DNA of 26,975 nucleotides from an uncultured Christensenellaceae bacterium (GCA_910585195.1 CAJUCX010000007.1:1-26975); one strand, 5' to 3'. Positions 7,903 to 16,039 are shown, counted from the first letter of the stretch. Numbers and translations are program-made. Notes: generated by a model not told the origin, from the sequence alone.

Positions 7903-8763
7903 TTACTCTCCTTGCCACAGACCGCTTGCGCCGCACGGCAAAACTATGCCCTCGTCGGTAGGCAGACAAACTTCGTAACTGTCTATACTGCCCTTAAAGC
8001 CTTTCATCGTCATTTTTAATATATTATTTAATACTGCGGGTTGTAGCCCCGTGGTGTAACTGTTTATCAACACGAACAGCGGATTGTCCGACAGAACTTT
8101 CGTGCAGAGGTCTACAAAATCGTACAAATCGTTTTCTATCTTCCAAATCTCGCCGCTTGCGCCCCTGCCGTAACTCGGCGGGTCGAGTATTATGCAATCG
8201 TATTTTTTGCCTCTTTTTATCTCGCGCGTAACAAACTTTTTGCAGTCGTCCACAATAAACCGCGCTTTGTCGAAAGAAAGCTCCGACAAACTTACGTTTT
8301 CTTTTGCGCGTTCTACCATATTTTTTGCCGCGTCCACGTGGCAAACGCTTGCTCCTGCCGAAAGGCAGGCAACCGTCGCGCCGCCGGTGTAAGCAAACAA
8401 ATTAAGCACGCTTATAGGTCGCTTGGCGCTTTCTATAAGCCGTATCATATTTGACCAGTTTACCGCCTGCTCGGGAAACAATCCCGTATGCTTAAAGCCC
8501 ATAGGCTTGACGCGGAACTTTAAGCCGCGCCAACTTACAACCCAACTGTCAGGCATTTGTTTGAGATATTCCCAATGACCGCCGCCGGTTTCGCTGCGAA
8601 TGTATTTTGCGTTTAGTTTAGGGTATTTGGAAAGATTGCTTTGCGACTTCCAAATGGCTTGCGGGTCTGGACGAAGCAAATATACGTCCTTCCATCGCTC
8701 CAACTTTTCGCCGTTGCCGGTCGCGATTATTTGATAATCTTTCCACTCTGTGTTTATTTTCAT
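7903..8763 (-). CDS. Class I SAM-dependent methyltransferase, RlmI/RlmK-like
   Basis: A 286-aa protein, probably a 23S rRNA methyltransferase. SAM-binding motif I is VLNLFAYTGGAT (about residues 119-130). VDAAKNMVERAKEN (about 143-156) fits the acidic ribose-contact region, and the catalytic motif is DPPSYGRG (194-201). GLFPEQ near 94-99 is shared with the COG1092 rRNA methyltransferases, but the N-terminal PUA domain seen in RlmI is missing. The exact base is unknown. The start lies 4 bases after the ileS stop and has no good ribosome binding site (AAAAAAGTAAAATAATG), so coupling to ileS is likely. It sits between ileS and a pseudouridine synthase, a translation and RNA-modification operon. 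Confidence 0.85.
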   Translation of the reverse strand: MKINTEWKDYQIIATGNGEKLERWKDVYLLRPDPQAIWKSQSNLSKYPKLNAKYIRSETGGGHWEYLKQMPDSWVVSWRGLKFRVKPMGFKHTGLFPEQAVNWSNMIRLIESAKRPISVLNLFAYTGGATVACLSAGASVCHVDAAKNMVERAKENVSLSELSFDKARFIVDDCKKFVTREIKRGKKYDCIILDPPSYGRGASGEIWKIENDLYDFVDLCTKVLSDNPLFVLINSYTTGLQPAVLNNILKMTMKGFKGSIDSYEVCLPTDEGIVLPCGASGLWQGE

Positions 8764-8767
8764 TATT

Positions 8768-11700
8768 TTACTTTTTTACCGTAATGCAGATAAGCACTTG
8801 CTCGCCGTTGACGTCCCAAGTCTTGCAGACGGCACCTTTGTCGCCTTCTTTAATTTCGTCGCATAAGGTATCAGCGCCTATCGCTTTTGCCTGTTTTTGC
8901 AACACGCCTGCAACTTTGCCGCCAGCCTTATATTGCATTGTGATGTGGTCGGTTACGTTAAAGTCGCTTTCTTTGCGCATCGTCTGTATTTTAGAAACGA
9001 TTTCTCTTGCAATGCCTTCTTCTATAAGTTCCGCCGTCAGGTTGGTGTCAAGCACGACGGTTATACCCTTGTCGCTTACCGCTTCGAAACCTGCCTTGTT
9101 TTTGGAAGAAATAAGCAAGTCGGCTTCGGTAAGCTCTACCGTTTTGCCGTCTATTTGCGTAACGAAAGGCTTGCCGCTCCTTACCGTATTTACCACTTCC
9201 GTACCGTCGCACTCTGACAAAAACGTTTTTATTTTGCCAAGCAACGCACCGTATTTAGGACCTATCGTGCGCATTTGCGGTTTGAGTTCGTACCCTGCAA
9301 AAGCGCTCAAATCCGTTGCGTATTCCACTCCTTTTACGTTAAGTTCGTCTGCAAGTATATCTGTAAGATTCTTGTCGAATTTATCTTTGCCGTCAGCCAC
9401 AATATAAAGTTTTGCAAGCGGCTGTCTGTTTTTGATGTTTGCGGAGTTTCTTGCGCTTCTGCCCAGCACTACGACGTCAAGAAGTTTTTCCATATCTCTT
9501 TCGAGTTTGGCATCAATCATACTTTCGTCGGCAATCGGGAAAGAATTTAAGTGTACGGAAAGCGGCGCGTTTTTGTCTACGCTTCTTACAAGGTTTTGAT
9601 ATATATTTTCCGCCATAAACGGCACGTACGGCGCGATGAGTTTCGACAGCGTGATAAGCACGTGGTCGAGCGTCATATATGCGGCTTTCTTGTCTTCCGT
9701 CATATCGCTACCCCAATATCTCTCGCGGCAGCGTCTTACGTACCAGTTGGAAAGCATATCGGTAAATTCTTCTATCTTTCTTGCGGTTTCGGTAATTTGA
9801 TATTTGTTGAGGCCTTCGTCAACAAATTTAACCAAAGAATTGAGTTCTGACAAAATCCACTTATCCATTACGGTAAGTTTGCATTTTTTAAGGTCTATGC
9901 CCGTTGGGTCAAACTTGTCGATTTCCGCATACAAGACGAAAAACGCATAAGTATTCCAAAGAGTACCCATAAATCTGCGTTGCGCCTCAGAAACGGCGTC
10001 GGCGTAAAACCTCGACGGCAGCCACGGTGCGCTTGACGTATAGAAATACCACCTTACCGCGTCGGCGCCCTGTTTGTCCAAAACAGTCCACGGGTCTACT
10101 ACGTTGCCTTTGTGCTTTGACATCTTTTGACCGTCTTTGTCGTTGACGTGCCCTAAAACTATGCAGTTTTTGAACGGCGCTTTGTCGAATATCAACGTAG
10201 ACACCGCAAGCAAAGTATAAAACCAACCCCTAGTCTGGTCGACTGCTTCCGAAATGAAATCCGCAGGGAAGTTCTTTTCAAACAGCTCTTTGTTTTCGAA
10301 AGGATAGTGGAATTGCGCAAACGGCATAGAACCGCTGTCGTACCAGCAGTCGATAACTTCCGGTTCTCTTACGTAAGTGCCGCCGCACTCGCATTGCCAT
10401 TTGCATTCGTCGATGTACGGTCTGTGCAATTCTATATCGCCCTTTATGTTGCAAAGCTCTTTAAGTTCTTTCTTGCTGCCGATGACGTGCACTTTGCCGC
10501 ACTTGTCGCATACCCAAACGGGCAGCGGCGTGCCCCAGTATCTCTCGCGGGATATACCCCAGTCTATAATATTCTCCAAAAAGTTGCCCATACGGCCGGT
10601 GCCGATAGTAGGCGGCATCCAATTTACGCTTGCGTTGTTTGCAAGAATTTTGTCCTTTACCGCTGTCATTTTTACAAACCAACTTTTGCGCGCGTAATAG
10701 ATAAGCGGAGTGTCGCAGCGCCAGCAGTAAGGATAACTGTGTTCAAACAGCAATTCCTTAAACAACAGTCCCGACTTTGCAAGTTTTTCTATAACAAGTT
10801 TGTCCGCGTCTTTTACGAATACGCCTTTCATATCGTAAACTTCCTCAGACATTTTTCCGTCGGAACCTACAAGTTGCACGAAAGGCAAATCGTATTTTCT
10901 GCCGACGTTTGCGTCGTCTTCACCGAATGCAGGCGCAATGTGTACTATGCCCGTGCCGTCGGTCAAAGTTACGTAATCGTCGCAGGTGATGTAAAAGGCC
11001 TTGTCGCTCTTTACGTAGTCGAACAGCGGAACGTATTTTTTATATTCGTAGTCTTTACCCGTTTTGGTTTCGATTTTTTCGTATGCGCCATCTTCGAAGT
11101 GCGCGGAAATCAGAGCGTCTGCCAAAATGAAATATTCTTTGCCGACTTTAATCTTAGTGTAGTCTTCCGCAGGGTTCATACACAAAGCGACGTTTGACGG
11201 CAAAGTCCACGGAGTAGTCGTCCACGCAAGAAAATACGTGTTATCATCGTCCTGCACTTTGAATTTTGCAATAACGGATTTTTCTTTGACGTCTTTATAG
11301 CCTTGCGCAACTTCGTGGCTCGAAAGAGCCGTTCCGCAGCGAGGGCAGTAAGGCACTATTTTGAAACCTTTATACAACAAACCCTTTTCGGCAATTTGTT
11401 TAAGGCTCCACCACTCCGACTCGATATAATTGTCGTCGTAAGTGATATACGGGTTTTCCATATCCACCCAATAGCCTACGCGGTCGGACATTTTTTCCCA
11501 TTCGCCTTTATATTTCCAAACGCTTTCTTTGCACTTTTTAATGAACGGCTCTATGCCGTAGTTTTCTATTTCTTTTTTGCCGTCAATGCCCAAAAGTTTT
11601 TCCACTTCCAGTTCGACAGGCAAACCGTGCGTATCCCAGCCTGCTTTGCGCAGTACGGAATAACCTTTCATTTCTTTATATCTAGGTATAATATCTTTCA

Positions 11701-11890
11701 TTACGCGGGTGAGGATATGCCCGATGTGCGGCTTGCCGTTTGCAGTGGGCGGCCCGTCGTAAAATGTAAAAGAAGGCCTGCCGTCGGTGTCTTCCATAGT
11801 GGCTTCGAAAATGCGGTTTTCCTTCCAAAATTTTAAGATGTCTTGCTCTCTGCCGATAAAATCCAACCCTGTGTCAACTTTTTTATACAT
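8768..11890 (-). CDS. ileS: Isoleucyl-tRNA synthetase, long (type 2) form
   Basis: Charges tRNA-Ile with isoleucine in the cytosol. HIGH is at residues 55-58 (GKPHIGH) and the second signature is KMSKHKGN near 600. GWDTHGLPVE and AWTTTPWTLPSN (start of the editing domain) are also present. The length of 1040 aa and the KMSKHKGN form, rather than KMSKSLGN, point to the type 2 bacterial enzyme, which resembles eukaryotic IleRS and in several bacteria is naturally insensitive to mupirocin; I have not shown that here. The start is set at 11890 and not at an in-frame ATG six codons upstream, because the GGAG of the Shine-Dalgarno falls inside that extension, 6 bases before this ATG. A T-box leader with terminator precedes it. 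It is first in an operon with two RNA-modification genes. Confidence 0.97.
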   Translation of the reverse strand: MYKKVDTGLDFIGREQDILKFWKENRIFEATMEDTDGRPSFTFYDGPPTANGKPHIGHILTRVMKDIIPRYKEMKGYSVLRKAGWDTHGLPVELEVEKLLGIDGKKEIENYGIEPFIKKCKESVWKYKGEWEKMSDRVGYWVDMENPYITYDDNYIESEWWSLKQIAEKGLLYKGFKIVPYCPRCGTALSSHEVAQGYKDVKEKSVIAKFKVQDDDNTYFLAWTTTPWTLPSNVALCMNPAEDYTKIKVGKEYFILADALISAHFEDGAYEKIETKTGKDYEYKKYVPLFDYVKSDKAFYITCDDYVTLTDGTGIVHIAPAFGEDDANVGRKYDLPFVQLVGSDGKMSEEVYDMKGVFVKDADKLVIEKLAKSGLLFKELLFEHSYPYCWRCDTPLIYYARKSWFVKMTAVKDKILANNASVNWMPPTIGTGRMGNFLENIIDWGISRERYWGTPLPVWVCDKCGKVHVIGSKKELKELCNIKGDIELHRPYIDECKWQCECGGTYVREPEVIDCWYDSGSMPFAQFHYPFENKELFEKNFPADFISEAVDQTRGWFYTLLAVSTLIFDKAPFKNCIVLGHVNDKDGQKMSKHKGNVVDPWTVLDKQGADAVRWYFYTSSAPWLPSRFYADAVSEAQRRFMGTLWNTYAFFVLYAEIDKFDPTGIDLKKCKLTVMDKWILSELNSLVKFVDEGLNKYQITETARKIEEFTDMLSNWYVRRCRERYWGSDMTEDKKAAYMTLDHVLITLSKLIAPYVPFMAENIYQNLVRSVDKNAPLSVHLNSFPIADESMIDAKLERDMEKLLDVVVLGRSARNSANIKNRQPLAKLYIVADGKDKFDKNLTDILADELNVKGVEYATDLSAFAGYELKPQMRTIGPKYGALLGKIKTFLSECDGTEVVNTVRSGKPFVTQIDGKTVELTEADLLISSKNKAGFEAVSDKGITVVLDTNLTAELIEEGIAREIVSKIQTMRKESDFNVTDHITMQYKAGGKVAGVLQKQAKAIGADTLCDEIKEGDKGAVCKTWDVNGEQVLICITVKK

Positions 11891-11906
11891 ACTCTTCTCC
11901 TTTAAC

Positions 11907-12194
11907 AAAAAAATGCCTGTTGTCTAGACCAACAGGCACCACTAAACATATACAAACATATACTCGCCTTATAACGGTGGCGCTCCGTAACTTGCTACTT
12001 ACCTTTTACCGTATTTCCCGTCGGTATTATAATTTTTTATAAGCCAACGTGTAAAAAAGACTTTTGCAAATTATGCTCGCGCGGTGATAATTCGTGCCGA
12101 GTTTTGCGCAATCGCACCAACCTTGCGCTCTCTTAAAAAACTTTAAGGCAAAAACCGTGTCCGCGTTTTTAACGCATCATAAATATTAAATTAT
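11907..12194 (-). promoter_or_regulatory. Isoleucine T-box riboswitch with terminator
   Basis: Leader RNA on the minus strand that senses uncharged tRNA-Ile. Visible parts: (1) Stem I base, TTATGATGCG pairing with CGCGAGCATAA, with the purine internal loop of a kink-turn; (2) AAGAGAGC and GGTTGGTGCGA, conserved in Stem I; (3) a specifier region GAATTATCACC with the Ile codon ATC at 12086-12088; (4) T-box sequence AGTGGTGCC (11935-11943), whose TGGT can pair with the ACCA end of tRNA; (5) terminator stem TGCCTGTTG / CAACAGGCA (11914-11938) followed by seven T (11907-11913), 8 bases before the ileS Shine-Dalgarno. The T-box overlaps the terminator's 5' arm, as expected for transcriptional attenuation. 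Confidence 0.88.
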
Positions 12195-12200
12195 GCAAAT

Positions 12201-12229
12201 ATTTTACAAAAATAATTGAAAATTGTAAA
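12201..12229 (-). promoter_or_regulatory. Promoter of the ileS operon
   Basis: TTTACA (12224-12229) and TAAAAT (12201-12206) on the minus strand are separated by exactly 17 bases. Transcription would start near 12194, just before the T-box Stem I. No terminator separates it from the yfcE-like gene ending at 12241, so read-through would also meet the T-box. Confidence 0.7.
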
Positions 12230-12240
12230 GCAATTAACGC

Positions 12241-12783
12241 TTACAATTCAAACTTGTCAAAAACTTCGCCGTCCAAATCCTTCCACAAAAAAACTCCGTC
12301 TTGCATTGTCATATAACTGTGTCTGCTGTTTTGTTTAGGGATTGACACGGAACCGCAATTCATATATATTGCGTTTGCCGTCTTTATAAAGGCAGGCACG
12401 TGCGTATGCCCGTTCAATATTACGTCTCCCATACCAAGCGGCGGCAAGTTGTCTAAATTATATTTGTGCCCGTGAGTGGCAAATATCATCTGCCCTTTTT
12501 GCTCCAACAGACAATAATCCGCCATTATAGGAAACTCCAACACCATTTGGTCGACTTCCGTATCGCAGTTTCCGCGCACCGCAAGTATTACGTTCTTTTT
12601 GGCGTTAAGCATTTCTATAACTTCTTTGGGCTGATATTCGTCGGGCAAATTATTGCGCGGTCCGTGGTAAAGCAAATCGCCCAAAAGCAATAACTTGTCT
12701 GCCTTTTCTCTATCAAAAGCGGTCATAAGTTTTTTGCAATAATATGCCGAGCCGTGTATATCAGACGCTATCAAATACTTCAT
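12241..12783 (-). CDS. YfcE/MJ0936-family metallophosphoesterase
   Basis: A 180-aa di-metal phosphodiesterase of the YfcE family, which hydrolyses model phosphodiesters; the natural substrate is unknown. All metal ligands are visible in order: DIHG (Asp8, His10), GDLLYHG (Asp36), RGNCD (Asn72), THGH (His104 and His106) and GHTH (His126 and His128). Its length matches the family. The start follows AAAGGGGA with good spacing. The upstream membrane-protein gene overlaps it by 4 bases (ATGA), so the two are translationally coupled. An alternative name would be a nucleotide-acting phosphoesterase, but the small single-domain form favours YfcE. Confidence 0.9.
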   Translation of the reverse strand: MKYLIASDIHGSAYYCKKLMTAFDREKADKLLLLGDLLYHGPRNNLPDEYQPKEVIEMLNAKKNVILAVRGNCDTEVDQMVLEFPIMADYCLLEQKGQMIFATHGHKYNLDNLPPLGMGDVILNGHTHVPAFIKTANAIYMNCGSVSIPKQNSRHSYMTMQDGVFLWKDLDGEVFDKFEL

Positions 12784-13388
12784 ATATTTTCCCCTTTATG
12801 TGCAAAATGCAAATAGGCAAATACGCTTATTGCCGCAAACAATATGCACCAAAACTCCAACAAGCCTATGCCAATCCACGGCGACTGCCCGTCGTTAAAT
12901 ATATTAAACATAGGCATTATAAAACAAGAAATCGCAAATACTCCGTGCGCCAAAAGCAATATTTTAAGAGCCTTATCGGTTTTTATTTTTGACTGCAAAT
13001 TCAATCCCGCAAAAAAAGTGGATACCGCCATAAAGCAATAGCACAATAGGTCGTAATTGAAAAACAAACCCATACGCTGATAATCCAAAATCTGCAAAAC
13101 CTCGTCGCTTAAATTTCCGTATTGCACCACCGTAAGATTTGCAAACAACACGAGCAAACTTACAGTTGCATACACCGCCCCGAAAGCAATGCCGCATTTG
13201 CCTGCGGCGCTTGACTTTTCTTGCGCAAAAGCACAGGCAAGCGGCAAATAGCCGAATGCGATAAACGCGCAGGCAATATAAGTAAGATAATCGCTGTTTG
13301 TAAATTCGCCTATTATCATACCTATTGCAAAGCCTATTACGCCAGCCAAACACACGACGGCAGACCACTTTCCTATTTGTCTGTCCAT
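12780..13388 (-). CDS. Six-helix membrane protein of unknown function
   Basis: I do not recognise a family. The 202-aa product has about six hydrophobic helices (roughly residues 10-28, 36-56, 66-88, 110-130, 142-160 and 172-194) and few charged residues, with no signal peptide and no conserved motif. The start at 13388 is preferred over an in-frame TTG at 13406. It lacks a Shine-Dalgarno, but TTGTAG-17-TATATT with an extended -10 (TGGTATATT) ends 6 bases before the ATG, which predicts a leaderless mRNA. Its stop overlaps the ATG of the phosphoesterase, so the two form a pair. Confidence 0.7.
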   Translation of the reverse strand: MDRQIGKWSAVVCLAGVIGFAIGMIIGEFTNSDYLTYIACAFIAFGYLPLACAFAQEKSSAAGKCGIAFGAVYATVSLLVLFANLTVVQYGNLSDEVLQILDYQRMGLFFNYDLLCYCFMAVSTFFAGLNLQSKIKTDKALKILLLAHGVFAISCFIMPMFNIFNDGQSPWIGIGLLEFWCILFAAISVFAYLHFAHKGENI

Positions 13389-13394
13389 AGGTAA

Positions 13395-13423
13395 AATATA
13401 CCACAAAAAGATTATTTCTACAA
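13395..13423 (-). promoter_or_regulatory. Promoter of the membrane protein-yfcE operon
   Basis: Minus-strand TTGTAG (13418-13423), 17-base spacer, TATATT (13395-13400), with TG one base before the -10. The seventh base after the -10 is the A of the start codon at 13388. Confidence 0.5.
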
Positions 13424-13723
13424 CAAGTTATTTTTCGGCTTTTTAATGACTTGCAATTTTATCTATCACCTATGTTAAATACGTTTGCCGTTATATCAAA
13501 CGGTCGTTATCACACCAAAGCCGCCGCGATATACCGCGGCGGCTTTGGTATGACGTTAATACAAATACTTTTAAGCCCATTTCATCTGCCTATTCCGCCG
13601 CGCAAGTATGTGTTTTTGTTAAGTTTCCGTTAATTATTTTTTGCAAAAAAATTTTAGGCTTATTAAGCGTTTACGACAAAATCTTATTTTCCTCTTTGTT
13701 ACAATTTGCGACAAATTATTGAG
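13424..13723. other. Non-coding stretch with a perfect GC-rich hairpin
   Basis: No convincing gene. The notable element is a perfect 15-bp stem at 13514-13528 / 13535-13549 (ACCAAAGCCGCCGCG and its complement) with a 6-nt loop. It has no U-tract on either strand and sits in AT-rich DNA. A small ORF at 13451-13633 runs through this hairpin and has no ribosome binding site, so I do not count it. The right half is AT-rich and leads to the SRP RNA promoter. Confidence 0.5.
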
Positions 13724-13752
13724 TTGCAAAAAGGTCTGTTTTAATGTATAAT
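13724..13752 (+). promoter_or_regulatory. SRP RNA promoter
   Basis: TTGCAA (13724-13729), a 17-base spacer and a perfect TATAAT (13747-13752). The predicted start at about 13759-13760 matches the 5' end deduced from the terminal pairing of the SRP RNA. Confidence 0.8.
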
Positions 13753-13759
13753 AATTTTA

Positions 13760-14023
13760 CTGTGCTAGGCGGGGAGCCAGCGGTGCCCTATACCTGCAAT
13801 CCGCTACAGCAGGGCTGAATGCCGTCCGAGGCATTGTCTTGGAGGGTTTGGAACAGATAAGGAGTGTTGATAACAAGGTCCCGTGCAACAGTGCACTGTG
13901 AACCATGTCAGGGCGGGAACGCAGCAGCATTAAGCAGACCGTACTGTGTGCCACGGGGAAACTTTGCAGTAGCCACCTATTTGGATACCGCCTCGGGGAT
14001 TTTTGTCGACGACGGAAGCACAG
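13760..14023 (+). ncRNA. ffs: Signal recognition particle RNA, large bacterial (Bacillus-type) form
   Basis: RNA core of the signal recognition particle, which binds Ffh and targets nascent membrane proteins. At about 264 nt it is the long form with an Alu domain. GTGCTAGGCGGGGAGC, then GCGGTGCCCTATACCTGCAA and CAGGGCTGAATGCC, closely follow the 5' Alu domain of B. subtilis scRNA. The S domain is clear from GTGTTGATAACAAGGTCC, CCATGTCAGGGCGGGAACGC and GCAGCATTAAGC (about 13863-13936). The ends pair as CTGTGCT (13760) with AGCACAG (14017-14023). It has its own promoter and terminator, between sigE and a convergent non-coding region. Small ORFs across it are chance frames. Confidence 0.95.
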
Positions 14024-14028
14024 TTTTA

Positions 14029-14060
14029 GAAAGCGCATTTACATAAGTAAATGCGCTTTC
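14029..14060 (+). terminator. SRP RNA terminator
   Basis: Perfect 14-bp stem (GAAAGCGCATTTAC / GTAAATGCGCTTTC) with an ATAA loop, followed by TTTATATTTTTT. It starts 5 bases after the SRP RNA end. Positions 14061-14199 hold nothing further that I can identify. Confidence 0.9.
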
Positions 14061-14199
14061 TTTATATTTTTTAGTAAATTATTAAATAAAATATCGCGTT
14101 TTACAAACCATATAGACTTTGCCATGGAATTATGAAAATTTATATAATAGTTTTAATTTACTGATAATTTTATAAACCCGATGTTTCTATATGTGTAAA

Positions 14200-14904
14200 T
14201 CACACCATCTTTGTTATTTCTTTTTTCAACCTTACTATAATCTTTTTTTCAAGACGGGAGATGTACGACTGAGAAATACCCATAAGGTCGGCAACTTCTT
14301 TTTGAGTTACTTCTTCCGCGCCGTCAAGTCCGAAACGCAACGCAACAATTTCCTGCTCGCGTTTGGAAAGTTTGGTTATGGCTTTTTTTAACAATTCGCG
14401 CTCTATGCCGCCTTCTATATCGTTGTAAACCATATCGCTGTCGGTACCCAACACGTCGCCCAACAGCAACTCGTTGCCGTCGCTGTCTATATTTAACGGC
14501 TCGTCCAGGCTTATTTCATACTTGCGGCGCACTACCTTGCGCAAATGCATAAGAATTTCGTTTTCTATGCAACGGCTGGCATAAGTGGCGAGTTTAATTT
14601 TTTTGTCCATATCGAAACTGTTTACCGCTTTAATAAGACCTATCGTGCCTACGGAAATTAAATCTTCCAACTCTATACCCGTATTATCGAATTTTTTGGC
14701 AATGTAAACCACCAAACGCAAATTGCGCTCTATAAGTTGATTTTTTGCGTCGGCGTCGCCGTTTTTGCGTTTGATAAGTAACGCCTCTTCTTCTGCTGCG
14801 GAAAGCGGCTGCGGCAAAACTTCCGCCCCGCATATGTAACACACGATTTTTTCGTCAAGCAGATTTTTTTGCAAAACTTTTTTCAACAACGACAAAAACT
14901 TCAT
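14200..14904 (-). CDS. sigE: Sporulation sigma factor, SigE precursor
   Basis: Mother-cell RNA polymerase sigma factor made as an inactive pro-protein. The 234-aa product follows B. subtilis SigE over its length. A basic-hydrophobic pro-sequence of about 27 residues (MKFLSLLKKVLQKN) precedes GAEVLPQPLS, then LIERNLRLVVYIAKKF (region 2.1), DLISVGTIGLIKAVNSFD, KLATYASRCIENEILM (2.3-2.4), SLDEPLNIDSDGNELLLGD and the region 4.2 helix TQKEVADLMGISQSYISRLEKK. AAGGAG before ATG fixes the start. spoIIGA, the protease that removes the pro-sequence, lies 76 bases upstream in the classic spoIIG order. In many relatives sigG follows sigE; here the next locus is the opposite-strand SRP RNA. Confidence 0.97.
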   Translation of the reverse strand: MKFLSLLKKVLQKNLLDEKIVCYICGAEVLPQPLSAAEEEALLIKRKNGDADAKNQLIERNLRLVVYIAKKFDNTGIELEDLISVGTIGLIKAVNSFDMDKKIKLATYASRCIENEILMHLRKVVRRKYEISLDEPLNIDSDGNELLLGDVLGTDSDMVYNDIEGGIERELLKKAITKLSKREQEIVALRFGLDGAEEVTQKEVADLMGISQSYISRLEKKIIVRLKKEITKMV

Positions 14905-14980
14905 AATATCTTCTCCTTAACCAAATCACAAAAACGTTTCATTTCAAATTAAATTGCAATACAGTAAACACAGCGCAAAA

Positions 14981-15817
14981 TCATAGAGACATATTTGCGC
15001 TTAACAATACGTCGCACTCTCCTTTTATAGGCGCGGTGCTTTCCGCAAGACCCAAAACCACGTCAAACTGCCTGTCCCCGACAAAAAAGCCTTCCGGCGC
15101 AAAGGTAAACATTTTTTGCTTGCCGCCCGCCAATGTGGAAAAAGTTATATAATGCGCGTTTTTTATACAGTCGTTTTTGCTGACCAAACTTTCGGCGACC
15201 TTTTCTTTAACAAGGTTTTTTATCTTTTGCGACACTACTATCACAACAGGCAAACCGCTCACTTCGTCGGCAAGTTGATTGCCGCTGTCCAAAAAACCCT
15301 GCAACTCATAGCGCACACCGTCAAGCATAAGCACGGCGTCATAAATAAACTTGGACGAAGCCTTCTTACCGCTAATATATGCAACGAGATTTTTTGTTAG
15401 AAAAACAAAACACAAAATTCCGCCGACAAAAAGCGGCAACGGACTGTTTGACACTATGCTTAAATCCTGCTGCAAAGAAAAATCCGCGCCGAATATAAAA
15501 TATATGCCGAACAGCACTCCGCCGAGCGCAAACGTCAAACCCCAAAATAGCAATAGCGCTGCCAAAAACTGTTTTTTACTTTTGTATCTTGCCAAAATAA
15601 GTACGATAAGCAGGCTTAACGCAAGTTTTATTAAAACGGAAAGCACTTGCCCTACGGCAAAAAGCGGTATCACTATTGCGATAGCCGTACCCGACAAGTC
15701 GGCAAAAAACAACCGCAGTTTACGGTATTTTATTTTTAGTATCTTAACGACGGAATATAACAACAGAAAATTAAATATAAAATTACTTAAAAACACGTAT
15801 TCTATATACACCGTCAT
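14981..15817 (-). CDS. spoIIGA: Sigma-E processing peptidase SpoIIGA
   Basis: Membrane aspartic protease that activates pro-SigE in the mother cell after a forespore signal. The 278-aa protein has an N-terminal half with about five helices (from VYIEYVFLSNFIFNFLLLYSVV to about residue 142) and a cytosolic C-terminal half with the catalytic DSGN at 177-180 (FLDSGNQL), followed by LPVVIVV and the C-terminal FDVVLGLAES. The start is uncertain: I use ATG 15817, whose context has no Shine-Dalgarno. An in-frame TTG at 15838 has AGGTG too close before it. sigE follows directly. Confidence 0.92.
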   Translation of the reverse strand: MTVYIEYVFLSNFIFNFLLLYSVVKILKIKYRKLRLFFADLSGTAIAIVIPLFAVGQVLSVLIKLALSLLIVLILARYKSKKQFLAALLLFWGLTFALGGVLFGIYFIFGADFSLQQDLSIVSNSPLPLFVGGILCFVFLTKNLVAYISGKKASSKFIYDAVLMLDGVRYELQGFLDSGNQLADEVSGLPVVIVVSQKIKNLVKEKVAESLVSKNDCIKNAHYITFSTLAGGKQKMFTFAPEGFFVGDRQFDVVLGLAESTAPIKGECDVLLSANMSL

Positions 15818-15859
15818 AGACTTAAAGTTTAACGTCAATCACCTGCAATTAAAAAAAGA

Positions 15860-15890
15860 ATATTGCTTTTTTTGCAATATTTTTGTCAAA
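15860..15890 (-). promoter_or_regulatory. spoIIGA upstream region: hairpin with T-run and a possible 0A box
   Basis: On the minus strand an 8-bp hairpin (AATATTGC / GCAATATT, A7 loop) is followed by CTTTTTTT, a terminator-like layout about 40 bases before the spoIIGA ATG. TTTGTCAAA (15882-15890, plus strand) matches the Spo0A box consensus TTTGTCRAA. The same bases read TTGACA on the minus strand, a -35-like hexamer. In B. subtilis, spoIIG is activated by Spo0A; here that is inference from one site. Confidence 0.4.
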
Positions 15891-15921
15891 ACAAAAATTA
15901 TTTATATAAAGCACAGACTAT

Positions 15922-15966
15922 GATATACGAAGTTTTTTTATTGCGCAAAAGTTTAAGATATACGAA
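15922..15966. repeat. Pair of 10-bp direct repeats upstream of spoIIGA
   Basis: GATATACGAA occurs at 15922-15931 and again at 15957-15966, 35 bases apart (TTCGTATATC on the minus strand). They lie between the upstream terminator and the hairpin before spoIIGA. They could be paired protein-binding sites; no known regulator is assigned. Confidence 0.45.
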
Positions 15967-15991
15967 AAAAATAATTTAATTATGTTTAACA

Positions 15992-16038
15992 AAAACCCAA
16001 ACGGCGGACTTGAAATTCAAGTCTGCCGTTTGGGTTTT
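15992..16038 (-). terminator. Large terminator hairpin downstream of spoIIQ
   Basis: Two 23-base arms (15992-16014 and 16016-16038) that pair except for one G-U, around one base. On the minus strand they are followed by a T-run (TTTTTGTTAA, counting the arm end). This should end the spoIIQ transcript after the structured element at 16040-16128. Confidence 0.75.
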
Positions 16039-16039
16039 G

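Noticed and set aside
10307..11197. 296-aa open frame on the plus strand inside ileS
   Set aside because: It is exactly antisense to IleRS, which has all its motifs. It has no ribosome binding site, and its composition is that of a reverse-complement frame.
11891..11908. Six-codon N-terminal extension of IleRS
   Set aside because: The extension contains the Shine-Dalgarno of the downstream ATG at 11890, so it is leader sequence.
11972..11996. T-box-like ATAACGGTGGCGCTCC on the plus strand
   Set aside because: No aminoacyl or amino-acid gene lies downstream on the plus strand. The real T-box parts, specifier and terminator, are all on the minus strand.
13757..14135. Short open frames across the SRP RNA
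   Set aside because: The stretch is fully explained by the SRP RNA with its promoter and terminator.
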